A DNA stretch of 64,000 nt, from contig NZ_JBKTWO010000003.1 in assembly GCF_047249845.1 (NCBI RefSeq), positions 43,609-107,608 on the forward strand, given 5' to 3'. Below, one piece after another: positions 33,626 to 42,474 of the stretch (position 1 is the stretch's first letter; each line of letters starts with the position of its first letter). This stretch comes from Thomasclavelia sp047249845 (lineage in GTDB: Bacteria > Bacillota_I > Bacilli_A > Erysipelotrichales > Coprobacillaceae). Both the position numbers and the translations under genes were made by a program. The notes beneath the pieces are model-generated. The model was not told the DNA's origin. It made no database searches and was given only the letters and a program-made list of their open reading frames with translations.

Positions 33626-34330
33626 TTGTATAATATTGCCATTATTGATGATGAAACTGAAATTCTTGAAATAATCTATAATAAAATTAAACATATCTTT
33701 GATAATGAAGGAATTACTCCTATATTCACATGTTTAAATAACTCTCAACAACTAAAGATGGATAACTTTTATGATATTTTATTTTTAGATATTGATATGC
33801 CTAACATAGATGGTATTGATTTAGCACAAACTTATTTACAAAAACATAGTGATACTATTATTATTTTCATTACTAATAAATATGATTTAGTATTTAATGC
33901 GTTTAGTGTTCATCCATATGATTTCATTAAAAAGGAAGATCTTGATGAAGGGTTGATTCAACCAATTAAACATCTAATTTCTAAACTTAATAAAGAAAAT
34001 AAAATTATATCAATTCGTGATAAAAATAATATTATTAATATAAATTGTAAAGATATTATTTATTGTGAAAGTTATGGTCATAAATGTTATATACATACTA
34101 TACATAATACTATAGAAACTACTAAATATAAATTATCTAATATTGAAAGTATTATCAATTCTCCTGATTTTTATATGATCAATCAGTCATATTTAATTCA
34201 TTGGAAATATGTAACTAGAATTGAAAATAAAAGTGCAATTATTAAGGATAAAACTAATCTTTTAATAAGCAAACGCCGATTAAAAGAATCCTTAATCTCT
34301 TATCAAAAATATATAATAAGAAATTTATAA
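33626..34330 (+). CDS. LytTR-family response regulator
   Basis: A 234-residue AgrA/LytR-type regulator. The receiver domain (1-120) has the acidic pair IIDDE, the phosphoryl acceptor Asp55 in FLDIDMPNIDG and a conserved switch region. The C-terminal LytTR DNA-binding domain (about 135-232) has IIYCESYGHKCYIHT and NSPDFYMINQSYLIHWKYV. The start is TTG 33626 behind AAAGGAGG. It is divergent from agrB and shares its 180-bp promoter region, as expected of an agr-type circuit, but no histidine kinase gene is near. The final identity of its signal is open. Confidence 0.92.
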   Translation: MYNIAIIDDETEILEIIYNKIKHIFDNEGITPIFTCLNNSQQLKMDNFYDILFLDIDMPNIDGIDLAQTYLQKHSDTIIIFITNKYDLVFNAFSVHPYDFIKKEDLDEGLIQPIKHLISKLNKENKIISIRDKNNIININCKDIIYCESYGHKCYIHTIHNTIETTKYKLSNIESIINSPDFYMINQSYLIHWKYVTRIENKSAIIKDKTNLLISKRRLKESLISYQKYIIRNL

Positions 34331-34387
34331 ACCCTTATTTTATAGCTTAATCTAATCTTTAATTGTGGGAGATTTTTTAAACAAAAA

Positions 34388-34416
34388 TTGTATTTATATT
34401 GATATTGGGGTATAAT
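34388..34416 (+). promoter_or_regulatory. Sigma-A promoter of the tgt-queA operon
   Basis: TTGTAT (34388-34393), a 17-bp spacer and TATAAT (34411-34416) lie 24 bp before the tgt start codon. Confidence 0.75.
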
Positions 34417-34440
34417 AATGCTTGCTTTAAGGAGGATATT

Positions 34441-35577
34441 ATGGCAGCAATAAGTTATGAATTAAAACATATTTGTAAACAATCTGGTGCTCGCTATGGA
34501 ATTTTGCATACTCCTCATGGTGATGTTGAAACACCAATGTTTATGCCAGTAGGAACATTAGCTACTGTAAAAGGAATTTCCCCAGAAATGTTAAAAGAAA
34601 TGCATTCACAAGTTGTTCTTGCAAATACTTATCACTTGTGGCTACGTCCTGGTGAAGATGTAGTTGCACAAGCTGGTGGCTTACATAAATTTATGAATTA
34701 TAATGGACCAATGCTAACTGATAGTGGTGGATTTCAAGTTTTCTCATTAGGGAAAACACGAAAGATTGAAGAAGAAGGCGTAAAATTCAAAAGTATTATC
34801 GATGGCAGCTCACTGTTTTTGTCACCAGAAAAAGCAATTGATATTCAAAATAAGTTAGGTGCTGATATTATTATGTCATTTGATGAGTGTGCCCCTTATC
34901 CTTGTACTTACGACTATATGAAAAATAGTATGGAACGAACCCTGCGTTGGGCTAAGCGGGGAAAAGAGGCTCACAAAAATACTGATAAACAAGCACTATT
35001 TGGAATTGTTCAGGGCGGTGAGTTCCCTGACTTAAGAGAACATTGTGCTAAAGAATTAGTTGCAATGGATTTTCCTGGATACTCAATTGGAGGAACTAGT
35101 GTTGGTGAACCAAAAGATGTCATGTATAAGATGGTTGATGATACTATTAAATGGCTGCCAGAAGATAAACCTCGTTATCTGATGGGAGTAGGCAACCCCA
35201 TTGATTTAATTGAATGTGCCATTCGTGGAATTGATATGTATGACTGTGTCTTACCTACTCGAGTGGCTCGTCATGGTGCTGTTATGACAAGTCAAGGACG
35301 TTTAAATATTAATAATGAAAAGTTTAAATATGATTTTACTCCCTTAGATCCTGAGTGTGACTGCTATGCATGTAAGAATTATACAAAAGCATATATTCGT
35401 CATTTACATAAATGTGATGAAATCTTTGGCAAAACGCTATTATCAATTCATAATGTTAATTTTTTACTACAATTAGCAACAGATATTCGTGAAGCAATTA
35501 AAGAAGACCGTTTACTTGACTTCAAAAAAGAGTTTTTAGATAAATACGGTCATGATGTATATAAGAGGGCCTTTTAA
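34441..35577 (+). CDS. tgt: Queuine/preQ1 tRNA-guanine transglycosylase
   Basis: A 378-residue enzyme exchanging G34 for preQ1 in tRNAs for Asn, Asp, His and Tyr. TDSGGFQVFSLG contains the catalytic-pocket Asp, GIVQGGEF and YSIGGTSVGEP are conserved, and the zinc site is CDCYACKNYTKAYIRHL. The start is ATG 34441, with AAGGAGG eight bases upstream; an earlier in-frame ATG at 34399 lies inside the promoter and cannot be used. queA follows with a TAATATG junction, so the two are translationally coupled. Confidence 0.97.
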   Translation: MAAISYELKHICKQSGARYGILHTPHGDVETPMFMPVGTLATVKGISPEMLKEMHSQVVLANTYHLWLRPGEDVVAQAGGLHKFMNYNGPMLTDSGGFQVFSLGKTRKIEEEGVKFKSIIDGSSLFLSPEKAIDIQNKLGADIIMSFDECAPYPCTYDYMKNSMERTLRWAKRGKEAHKNTDKQALFGIVQGGEFPDLREHCAKELVAMDFPGYSIGGTSVGEPKDVMYKMVDDTIKWLPEDKPRYLMGVGNPIDLIECAIRGIDMYDCVLPTRVARHGAVMTSQGRLNINNEKFKYDFTPLDPECDCYACKNYTKAYIRHLHKCDEIFGKTLLSIHNVNFLLQLATDIREAIKEDRLLDFKKEFLDKYGHDVYKRAF

Positions 35578-35578
35578 T

Positions 35579-36604
35579 ATGAAAATAAGTGAATTTGATT
35601 TTAATCTACCAGAAGAATTAATTGCTCAAACTCCACTAGATAAACGTGATACTTCCCGTTTAATGGTGTTAAATCGTAATAAACAAACTATTGAACATAA
35701 GCATTTTTATGATCTTATCGATTATTTAAAACCTGGTGATATTCTAGTTAGAAATAATACTAAGGTAATTCCAGCTCGTCTATTTGGAATCAAAGAAGAG
35801 ACTAATGGACATGTTGAAGTATTATTATTGAAAGATCAAGGTGATGATAATTGGGAATGTCTTGTTGGTAATGCCCGAATTGTCAAAATTGATACGATTA
35901 TTAAATTTGGCGATGGACTTTTAAAAGCAAGATGTATTGGAATTAAAGATGAAGGAATTCGCATCTTTAAAATGATCTATGATGGAATATTTTATGAAAT
36001 CTTAGATCAATTAGGAACTATGCCTTTACCACCTTATATTAAAGAAAAGTTAGATGATCAAAATCGATATCAAACAGTGTATGCTAAAATTGAAGGAAGT
36101 GCTGCTGCACCAACTGCTGGTCTTCATTTTACTGATGAAATTATTAATAAGATAAAAGATAAGGGAATTGAGATTCTTGATGTCACTCTACATGTTGGTT
36201 TAGGAACATTTAGACCAGTAAAAGTTGATGACGTTCTTAATCATCATATGCATAGTGAATATTATATAATCGAGCCTGATGTTGCTAAAAAGCTGAATGC
36301 AGCTAAAACTAATGGTCAGCGGATCATTGCTGTAGGAACAACTTCAACTAGAACACTTGAAGCTAATATGAAAAAATACGGAAAATTTACTGCTACACAT
36401 GAAAATACAGATATTTTTATCTATCCTGGATATAAATACGAAGCAATTGACTGTTTAATTACTAATTTTCATTTACCTAAATCTACTTTGTTAATGTTAA
36501 TTAGCGCTTTTGCTAATAAGGAGTTTATTTTTAAGGCTTACCAAGAAGCTATTGATGAAAAATATCGTTTCTTTAGTTTTGGCGATAGTATGTTTATAAT
36601 GTAA
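35579..36604 (+). CDS. queA: S-adenosylmethionine:tRNA ribosyltransferase-isomerase
   Basis: A 341-residue enzyme that transfers ribose from SAM to preQ1 in tRNA to give epoxyqueuosine. FDFNLPEELIAQTPLDKRDTSRLMV and DILVRNNTKVIPARLFG open the protein; PTAGLHFTDEII and LHVGLGTFRPV are the SAM-site blocks; TNFHLPKSTLLMLISAFA is near the end. It starts at ATG 35579, two bases after the tgt stop. It is the second step of queuosine synthesis; queH nearby supplies the last. Confidence 0.97.
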   Translation: MKISEFDFNLPEELIAQTPLDKRDTSRLMVLNRNKQTIEHKHFYDLIDYLKPGDILVRNNTKVIPARLFGIKEETNGHVEVLLLKDQGDDNWECLVGNARIVKIDTIIKFGDGLLKARCIGIKDEGIRIFKMIYDGIFYEILDQLGTMPLPPYIKEKLDDQNRYQTVYAKIEGSAAAPTAGLHFTDEIINKIKDKGIEILDVTLHVGLGTFRPVKVDDVLNHHMHSEYYIIEPDVAKKLNAAKTNGQRIIAVGTTSTRTLEANMKKYGKFTATHENTDIFIYPGYKYEAIDCLITNFHLPKSTLLMLISAFANKEFIFKAYQEAIDEKYRFFSFGDSMFIM

Positions 36605-36629
36605 ATCTTAAAGAGATTTACATTTTTTT
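36600..36629 (+). terminator. Rho-independent terminator after queA
   Basis: TGTAAATCT (36600-36608) pairs with AGATTTACA (36614-36622) and is followed by seven T. The queA stop codon is in the first arm. Confidence 0.9.
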
Positions 36630-36669
36630 ATTTTTATATGATACAATTAAAAGCAAAGGGGGTGGAAAA

Positions 36670-37038
36670 ATGTTTTCATATCATAAAGAAGATTTTATTA
36701 TCCGCCAAATCCAAAATGTTGCCAAAACCTTAGCTAAATTATTTTTTGGTACTGAGCAAATCACCTATGTTATCAAAGATGAAAATAATTATACACAAAG
36801 TGATCTTATTTATTTAAAAATAATTACTTTAATAAAAGAACAAAAATACTTAGAAGCACAAACTTTATTATTAAATAATATAGATACAAATGATCTTCAA
36901 TATCTAAAAATAATTCTTTTTTTCTATGATTATCTTGATCATATGAGTGACAAACAACTTATTGAACATCAGCTAAACCGCCATGAAATAACCAATAATT
37001 TTATGGATGCAACCAGTAAATATAATTGTTTAATATAA
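36670..37038 (+). CDS. Small conserved protein, probably DUF6483 family
   Basis: A 122-residue protein beginning MFSYHKEDFIIRQIQNVAKTLAKLFFG, largely helical, with a possible two-helix repeat (LIYLKIITLIKEQKYLEAQTLLLNN) like a single tetratricopeptide unit. It resembles small Firmicutes proteins grouped as DUF6483; no function is known. It sits behind the queA terminator with GGGGGTGG before the ATG and before queH. Whether it contributes to queuosine synthesis is unknown; similar proteins occur in other contexts. Confidence 0.65.
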   Translation: MFSYHKEDFIIRQIQNVAKTLAKLFFGTEQITYVIKDENNYTQSDLIYLKIITLIKEQKYLEAQTLLLNNIDTNDLQYLKIILFFYDYLDHMSDKQLIEHQLNRHEITNNFMDATSKYNCLI

Positions 37039-37144
37039 TATAGAAAAATAATATATCTTTCCAACAAAATTTTATAAATACTATTTCTTAAAACTTTAAA
37101 TCATTCTATATGATGCTTTTAAAAAATTATGTTATAATTATTTC

Positions 37145-37774
37145 ATGAAAATAAACTATGATCTAAAATTCAAAGAAGAATTAACTAAAATAAAAAATAC
37201 TAAACCTCGTCTACTGCTTCATGTTTGCTGTGGACCATGTAGCGGAAATGTAATTAAAGAACTTATTGAAATATTTGAAATTACAATTTACTATTCAAAC
37301 TCAAATATTTATCCTATTGTTGAATATCAGCGCCGCTATCAAGAACTACTTACTTTTATAAAACAATTTAATCAGGATTACCATCAAAATATTAATGTGA
37401 TCGAACAAACATATCAGCCTAATAGTTATTTAAAAGATATTTCTAAATTTAAAGAAGAGCCAGAAGGGGGAAAACGTTGTTATCTTTGTTATCAAAAAAG
37501 AATGAATGATGCATATAATTATAGTCTAAAACATAATTATGATTATTGGACCACAGTATTAAGCGTTTCGCCACATAAAAATAGTCAATGGATCAATGAA
37601 ATAGGAGCTAGTTATCCACAACATAAAACCAAGTTTTTATTTAGTGACTTTAAAAAAAACAATGGTTACCTAAAATCCGTTAAATTTGCAGATAGTTACA
37701 ACCTATATCGTCAAAATTACTGTGGTTGTGTTTATTCATATCAAGAAATGTTAAAACGAAAAAGGGAAATTTAA
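37145..37774 (+). CDS. queH: Epoxyqueuosine reductase QueH
   Basis: A 209-residue protein of the former DUF208 family, the non-cobalamin enzyme that reduces epoxyqueuosine to queuosine in tRNA. LLHVCCGPCSGNVIKEL supplies two cluster cysteines and a PP-loop-like region, RCYLCYQKRMNDAYNYS two more, and NYCGCVYSYQEM the terminal CGC motif. With tgt and queA it completes the tRNA part of the pathway. No genes for making preQ1 (queC, queD, queE, queF) are in the window. The gene is closed by a bidirectional terminator. Confidence 0.93.
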   Translation: MKINYDLKFKEELTKIKNTKPRLLLHVCCGPCSGNVIKELIEIFEITIYYSNSNIYPIVEYQRRYQELLTFIKQFNQDYHQNINVIEQTYQPNSYLKDISKFKEEPEGGKRCYLCYQKRMNDAYNYSLKHNYDYWTTVLSVSPHKNSQWINEIGASYPQHKTKFLFSDFKKNNGYLKSVKFADSYNLYRQNYCGCVYSYQEMLKRKREI

Positions 37775-37782
37775 AATATTTT

Positions 37783-37809
37783 AAAAACCACACTTGTAAT
37801 GTGGTTTTT
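37783..37809. terminator. Bidirectional terminator between queH and the Rieske oxidoreductase gene
   Basis: AAAAACCACA (37783-37792) and TGTGGTTTTT (37800-37809) form a hairpin with A and T runs on both flanks, between convergent genes. Confidence 0.88.
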
Positions 37810-39172
37810 AGTATCTCTTTAACGGTTTAGTTGCAGGACCACTAATCAAGTGACCATAACAATCAAAAATAGACCCATGACATGGACAATTCCATGTTTG
37901 ATCCTTTTCATTAAATTCTATTACACATTTTAAATGTGGACAATAAGGGGAAAAATAAAAAAATCTTTTTTGACTATCTTTATATATCGCAACAAGTCGA
38001 CCTTGATATTTAAATACTTTACCTTGATTACATCTTAATTTTAATTCCTTTGTCGCTAGTATACGATTTTTAATCATTCCGTGATAATTATTTTTAACCA
38101 ACTTCACTATATCATCTTTAGAAGATAAATATTTTCCATATCCTGGACTATATAACGAAGCATATTTACTATCACCAAATATCAGCAAATCATAAATTAG
38201 CTTACTTGCAACATGACTCAAAGTCATACCCCATTTGTTATAACCATAAGCAACGAATTCATTATTATTAATTTTCCCGATATATGGGATTTTTCGTAAT
38301 GGAACGCTATCTTGAGCATACCAATATAAATGATTTTTAGAAAATTTTTGTTTTATTTCCAAAATCCCACTATTATCTATTGGTCGTTTAGAATAATTTG
38401 TTGTTATATTTAAATAACTATTATCAATATTTTTTCCCTCTTTATAAATTACATGTTCTTTTTCCTGGAGAATTTTAAAAAAGTATCCTTTTTGTAAATT
38501 AGGTGGATAACGTGTCATCCAAATTACTTTTTTTGCACTAATCTTACACCCGTTTATTTTTAAATAAATTTTATTATCTTTATTTTGTTTTTCTTTTACT
38601 AAAGAATGTTCATAAATATCAATTTTATTACATTTTTTTAGTAATTCATTAAGATACTTTAAAGGATGAAATACAGCCTGATTATGTAAGCCCATAAATA
38701 TATATTTACCCTCATTTTTTTCAATAACGTCTAATCCCCATGATTTAAACAATTTAATTTGTTTTTCTATCTTTTCATTATTAAAATTATCTTCGGCTTC
38801 AATATAAGCAATATTTTCTTTAAAATCACACTCAATTTGATTTAAATTAACAATTTTTTTTATCTCTTGATATGCCTCATAATTTGAATCAAAATATTCT
38901 TTTGCTATACTTTTATTATAAGCTTCAGATATATCAATACAAAGTACATCGTGTAAATAACTAACTTTAGCTGTTGTGTGACCCGTTGTCTTACTTGCAA
39001 GAGTATCACTTTCAATTAAAGCAACCTTTAAATTACTATCATTTAACCGATATGCTAAAGTAATCCCACTCATTCCTCCTCCAACAATTACAACATCATA
39101 ACAATCATCCTGTTTTATACTAGGATAGCTAGGCAACTTTACTGTTTTTTGCCAATATGATTCATTATTCAT
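37808..39172 (-). CDS. FAD-dependent oxidoreductase with C-terminal Rieske [2Fe-2S] domain
   Basis: A 454-residue fusion. The N-terminal DAO-type domain has the dinucleotide fold YDVVIVGGGMSGITLAYRL and KTTGHTTAKVSYLHD. The C-terminal Rieske domain (about 365-454) has the ligands CPH (FSPYCPHLKC) and CPCHGSIFD, ending GPATKPLKRY. Such proteins are widespread in Firmicutes and are annotated as oxidoreductases of unknown substrate; a role in amine or glycine-like oxidation is possible from the fold. It is probably a single gene with AAGGTGAT before the ATG, and TATAAT lies in the short gap after the nadC terminator. Confidence 0.9.
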   Translation of the reverse strand: MNNESYWQKTVKLPSYPSIKQDDCYDVVIVGGGMSGITLAYRLNDSNLKVALIESDTLASKTTGHTTAKVSYLHDVLCIDISEAYNKSIAKEYFDSNYEAYQEIKKIVNLNQIECDFKENIAYIEAEDNFNNEKIEKQIKLFKSWGLDVIEKNEGKYIFMGLHNQAVFHPLKYLNELLKKCNKIDIYEHSLVKEKQNKDNKIYLKINGCKISAKKVIWMTRYPPNLQKGYFFKILQEKEHVIYKEGKNIDNSYLNITTNYSKRPIDNSGILEIKQKFSKNHLYWYAQDSVPLRKIPYIGKINNNEFVAYGYNKWGMTLSHVASKLIYDLLIFGDSKYASLYSPGYGKYLSSKDDIVKLVKNNYHGMIKNRILATKELKLRCNQGKVFKYQGRLVAIYKDSQKRFFYFSPYCPHLKCVIEFNEKDQTWNCPCHGSIFDCYGHLISGPATKPLKRY

Positions 39173-39206
39173 CTTTTATCACCTTATTAATTATATCCAT
39201 TAAAAT

Positions 39207-39234
39207 AAAAAAGATACTGAATATTTCAGTATCT
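39207..39234 (-). terminator. Rho-independent terminator after nadC
   Basis: AGATACTGAA and TTCAGTATCT arms (39212-39221, 39225-39234) form a hairpin that includes the nadC stop and is followed by a T run on the minus strand. Confidence 0.88.
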
Positions 39235-40087
39235 AATATGGTTTTAAGTTTTTCATTGAAAAATCAAGAATTGGTGCAGCATAGGTAATTGCTCCCGAAG
39301 AAATAAAATCCACTCCTATTTCAGCTATTTCTAATAACCTCTCTTTAGTAACATTACCTGAACATTCACTTTGGGCCTGATCTCCAATTAAAGCAATTGC
39401 CTCTTTCATCATCTGATTATTCATATTATCTAACATAATAATGTCTGCTTTTGCTTCTAACGCTTCTTTTACTTGTTCTAAATTTTCTACTTCTACTTCA
39501 ATTTTACGTACAAACGGTGCATAATCACGAGCCATTTCAATCGCTTTTTTAATACTTCCTGCAGCTCCAATATGATTATCTTTAATTAAAATACCATCTG
39601 ATAGATTATAACGATGATTTGTTCCACCACCAACTTTAACCGCATATTTTTCAAAAATCCGATTGTTTGGTGTTGTTTTACGAGTATCAAGCAGTTTTGT
39701 TTTGAATCCTTTTAAAACTTCTACTGATTCATGAGTATATGTTGCAATCCCACTCATCCTTTGCAAATAATTTAAAGCCACTCTCTCTCCTGACAATAAT
39801 ACTCTAATATCACCAATCACTTCTCCAATATAGTCTCCGTTTTTTACTTCATCACCATCATGATACTTAGTAATAAACTTACAGTTATTATCTAATAATT
39901 TAAAAGTTCTTTCAAAAACCTCTAATCCACATATAATTCCCTCTTGTTTACAAATTAAATCAACATGACCCAATTTAGCATTAGGCATAACCGCATTAGT
40001 AGTAACATCATCGCTTGTAATATCCTCTTTTAAAGCATTTAAGATATAATCATCAATATTAACTTTAAGATTTACACCATTTATCAT
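39233..40087 (-). CDS. nadC: Nicotinate-nucleotide pyrophosphorylase (carboxylating)
   Basis: A 284-residue enzyme converting quinolinate and PRPP to nicotinate mononucleotide. ALKEDITSDDVTTNAV is the conserved N-terminal block; LNYLQRMSGIATYT, LLDTRKTTPNNRIFEKYAVKVGGGTNHR and EVEVENLEQVKEAL are catalytic-domain signatures. The start at ATG 40087 follows GGTGAG and overlaps the end of nadB by 23 bases. An earlier in-frame ATG lies before that site and is unlikely. Third gene of nadA-nadB-nadC. Confidence 0.96.
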   Translation of the reverse strand: MINGVNLKVNIDDYILNALKEDITSDDVTTNAVMPNAKLGHVDLICKQEGIICGLEVFERTFKLLDNNCKFITKYHDGDEVKNGDYIGEVIGDIRVLLSGERVALNYLQRMSGIATYTHESVEVLKGFKTKLLDTRKTTPNNRIFEKYAVKVGGGTNHRYNLSDGILIKDNHIGAAGSIKKAIEMARDYAPFVRKIEVEVENLEQVKEALEAKADIIMLDNMNNQMMKEAIALIGDQAQSECSGNVTKERLLEIAEIGVDFISSGAITYAAPILDFSMKNLKPY

Positions 40088-41366
40088 AAAACTCACCATC
40101 TTTTCTTTTAATTTCATCCATAATTATTTTTTTATTTTCAAGTTCTAGTTTACCTTTATCATATTTACTCACATCAATATATTTAGGATCAAAATCAATA
40201 TCATTAATAGTCTCCTTTATAACTCCAGCTGCACGTTTTGCAAATACCAAACTTTCTAATAAAGAATTACTCGCTAAACGATTAGCACCATGCACCCCAT
40301 TACAAGCAGTCTCACCAACGGCATAAAGATTTTCCATTGAAGTTCTACCATATGTATCACTTTTAATTCCTCCCATTAAATAATGTTGGGCAGGAACAAC
40401 AGGTACTGGTTCCTGATACATATCATACCCCTCCTCAAGACATTGTTTGTAAATATGAGGAAACCTAGTCTGAATTTGTTTATGATCCATATGCATAACT
40501 GATAAATAAACATAGGGAGAATGATCTTTATCCATTTCTTTTTTTATTGCATTACTTACTACATCACGTGGTAACAACTCATCCACAAAACGTTTCATAT
40601 CAAGATTTAATAAATGTGCCCCTTCACCCCGAACTGATTCACTAATCAAGAAACTTCTTCCTGGTTTAGTGGTATATAAGGTCGTTGGATGTATTTGTAT
40701 ATAATTAATATTTTCTAGTGCAATATTATTTTTTAATGCAATAGCAAAACTGTCACCTGTAATATGTCTAAAATTTGTAGAGTGTTCAAATAATCCCCCT
40801 ATTCCACCTGTCGCTAAAATTACTACTTTAGCATTCATTTGAACAACATCATCATTATTCTCCATTATGATTCCAGTTACTTTATTACCATTATGAATAA
40901 TATCTAACATTGTTGCTTCTTCTACTAGTGTAACATTATTACATAATTCAATTTGTTTAATTAATTTAGAAGTAATTTCTTTACCAGTAACATCTTGATG
41001 ATGCAAAATTCTAAATTCCGAATGTGCTCCCTCACGTGTATAAGCTAGATTTCCTTCACTATCACGATCAAACTCAACTCCAAAATCCATTAGATTTTTC
41101 ATTATTTGTGGCGCTTGTTGAATCATTATTTTAACAGATTCAGGATTATTTTCATTACGTCCTGCTTTTAATGTATCTTGATAAAACGCATCAAAATCAT
41201 CTGCACTTTTCAATGTACAGATTCCGCCTTGAGCTAAATAAGAATCACTATTTTCTATTTTGCTTTTAGTAATCATTAAGATATTTAAATCACGAGGTAA
41301 ACAAAGCCCTGCAAATAAACCGGCAGCTCCTGTTCCTACAATGATTACATCAAAATTATTATTCAT
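40065..41366 (-). CDS. nadB: L-aspartate oxidase
   Basis: A 433-residue flavoenzyme oxidising aspartate to iminoaspartate. DVIIVGTGAAGLFAGL binds FAD; SYLAQGGIC, REGAHSEFRILHHQDVTGKEI and HPTTLY are active-site blocks, and GRTSMENLYAVGETACNGVHGANRLASNSLLE is the substrate-loop signature. It is shorter than the roughly 530-residue Bacillus and E. coli enzymes because the C-terminal helical domain is nearly absent, as in many clostridial NadB proteins. In an anaerobe the electron acceptor is probably fumarate rather than oxygen. Confidence 0.94.
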   Translation of the reverse strand: MNNNFDVIIVGTGAAGLFAGLCLPRDLNILMITKSKIENSDSYLAQGGICTLKSADDFDAFYQDTLKAGRNENNPESVKIMIQQAPQIMKNLMDFGVEFDRDSEGNLAYTREGAHSEFRILHHQDVTGKEITSKLIKQIELCNNVTLVEEATMLDIIHNGNKVTGIIMENNDDVVQMNAKVVILATGGIGGLFEHSTNFRHITGDSFAIALKNNIALENINYIQIHPTTLYTTKPGRSFLISESVRGEGAHLLNLDMKRFVDELLPRDVVSNAIKKEMDKDHSPYVYLSVMHMDHKQIQTRFPHIYKQCLEEGYDMYQEPVPVVPAQHYLMGGIKSDTYGRTSMENLYAVGETACNGVHGANRLASNSLLESLVFAKRAAGVIKETINDIDFDPKYIDVSKYDKGKLELENKKIIMDEIKRKDGEFYDKWCKS

Positions 41367-41380
41367 TATTTTACGCCCTC

Positions 41381-42292
41381 TTATTTTGCTAACTCATGCA
41401 TTCTTTCTAATGGTTTCTTTGCTCTTGTAATAAATTCTTGATCTAGTTCTACTTTATTCGTATTATTTTTTAAACAATCACGAATTTTTTCTAGCGTATT
41501 TTTTTTCATATTAGGGCAAATCAATTTATCTGATGCAAGATAAAATTTCTTTCCTGGATTTCGTTTTTCCATCTCATGAACTACACCCAATTCTGTTACT
41601 ACGATAAATTCATCATGTTCTTGATCATTTGTTGCATAATCAATAATTCCTGATGTACTTCCTGCATAATCAGCTAACTCTACACATTCTGGTTTACATT
41701 CTGGATGTATCAATACTGGCGCTCCTGGATGAACTTTTTTAGCATCTGATATATCTTGTGCTGTAATTCGATAATGTGTTGGACAATATCCATTACAAAA
41801 AACAAAATTTTTGTCTGGAACTAACTGAGCAATATGCTTTCCTAAATTCTGATCAGGAATAAATAGAATATTTTTATTAGGTAAAGCTTCTACGATATTC
41901 TTTGCATTTGATGACGTTACACAAACATCAGACATTGTTTTAATCTCAGCAGTTGAGTTAATGTAACAGACAACACACAAATCATCATATTTTTCTTTCA
42001 TACGAGCAATAAAATATTCGTCTACCATATGTGCCATTGGACAATCAGCATCACTATCAGGCATTAGGACTGTTTTATCAGGACTTAAAAGCTTTGCACT
42101 TTCACCCATAAATTCGACCCCTGCAAAAACAATAACATCTTGTGGACAATCTACTGCAATTTTAGATAAATAATAAGAATCTCCTAAATAATCAGCAATA
42201 TCCTGAATTGCTCCATCTACATAATAATGTGCTAATATAACCGCATTCTTTTCTTTTTTTAACTTTTCAATTTCATCAATAATATTGTTCAT
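41381..42292 (-). CDS. nadA: Quinolinate synthase
   Basis: A 303-residue [4Fe-4S] enzyme condensing iminoaspartate with dihydroxyacetone phosphate. NAVILAHYYVDGAIQDIADYLGDSYYL opens the first domain; VVCYINSTAEIKTMSDVCVTSSNA, CNGYCPTHYRI and HPECKPECVELADYAGSTSGII carry substrate ligands and the cluster cysteines. It is the first gene of the NAD operon nadABC, and the three steps make the pyridine ring de novo. Upstream, a promoter-like TATAAT and a possible operator were noted. Confidence 0.96.
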   Translation of the reverse strand: MNNIIDEIEKLKKEKNAVILAHYYVDGAIQDIADYLGDSYYLSKIAVDCPQDVIVFAGVEFMGESAKLLSPDKTVLMPDSDADCPMAHMVDEYFIARMKEKYDDLCVVCYINSTAEIKTMSDVCVTSSNAKNIVEALPNKNILFIPDQNLGKHIAQLVPDKNFVFCNGYCPTHYRITAQDISDAKKVHPGAPVLIHPECKPECVELADYAGSTSGIIDYATNDQEHDEFIVVTELGVVHEMEKRNPGKKFYLASDKLICPNMKKNTLEKIRDCLKNNTNKVELDQEFITRAKKPLERMHELAK

Positions 42293-42359
42293 TTAACATT
42301 CCCCATTTACATAATTTTAAGACTCATATATAAGGTAAAATATCCCATAAATCTCCATC

Positions 42360-42384
42360 CTTGTCAAGTGAAATAGTTAACAAG
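42360..42384 (-). promoter_or_regulatory. Possible operator upstream of nadABC
   Basis: Inverted arms CTTGT (42360-42364) and ACAAG (42380-42384) lie 70-90 bp before nadA; a TATAAT hexamer is at 42424-42429 on the minus strand. nad operons in Firmicutes are often controlled by NiaR, but I cannot match its consensus confidently. Confidence 0.25.
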
Positions 42385-42474
42385 ACTAAACAGAAAAATC
42401 ATAAAATATTTCTACATCATCCATTATACCTTATTTCATTACATAATTAAAAGATTCTAATAACAAAAGTAAAA

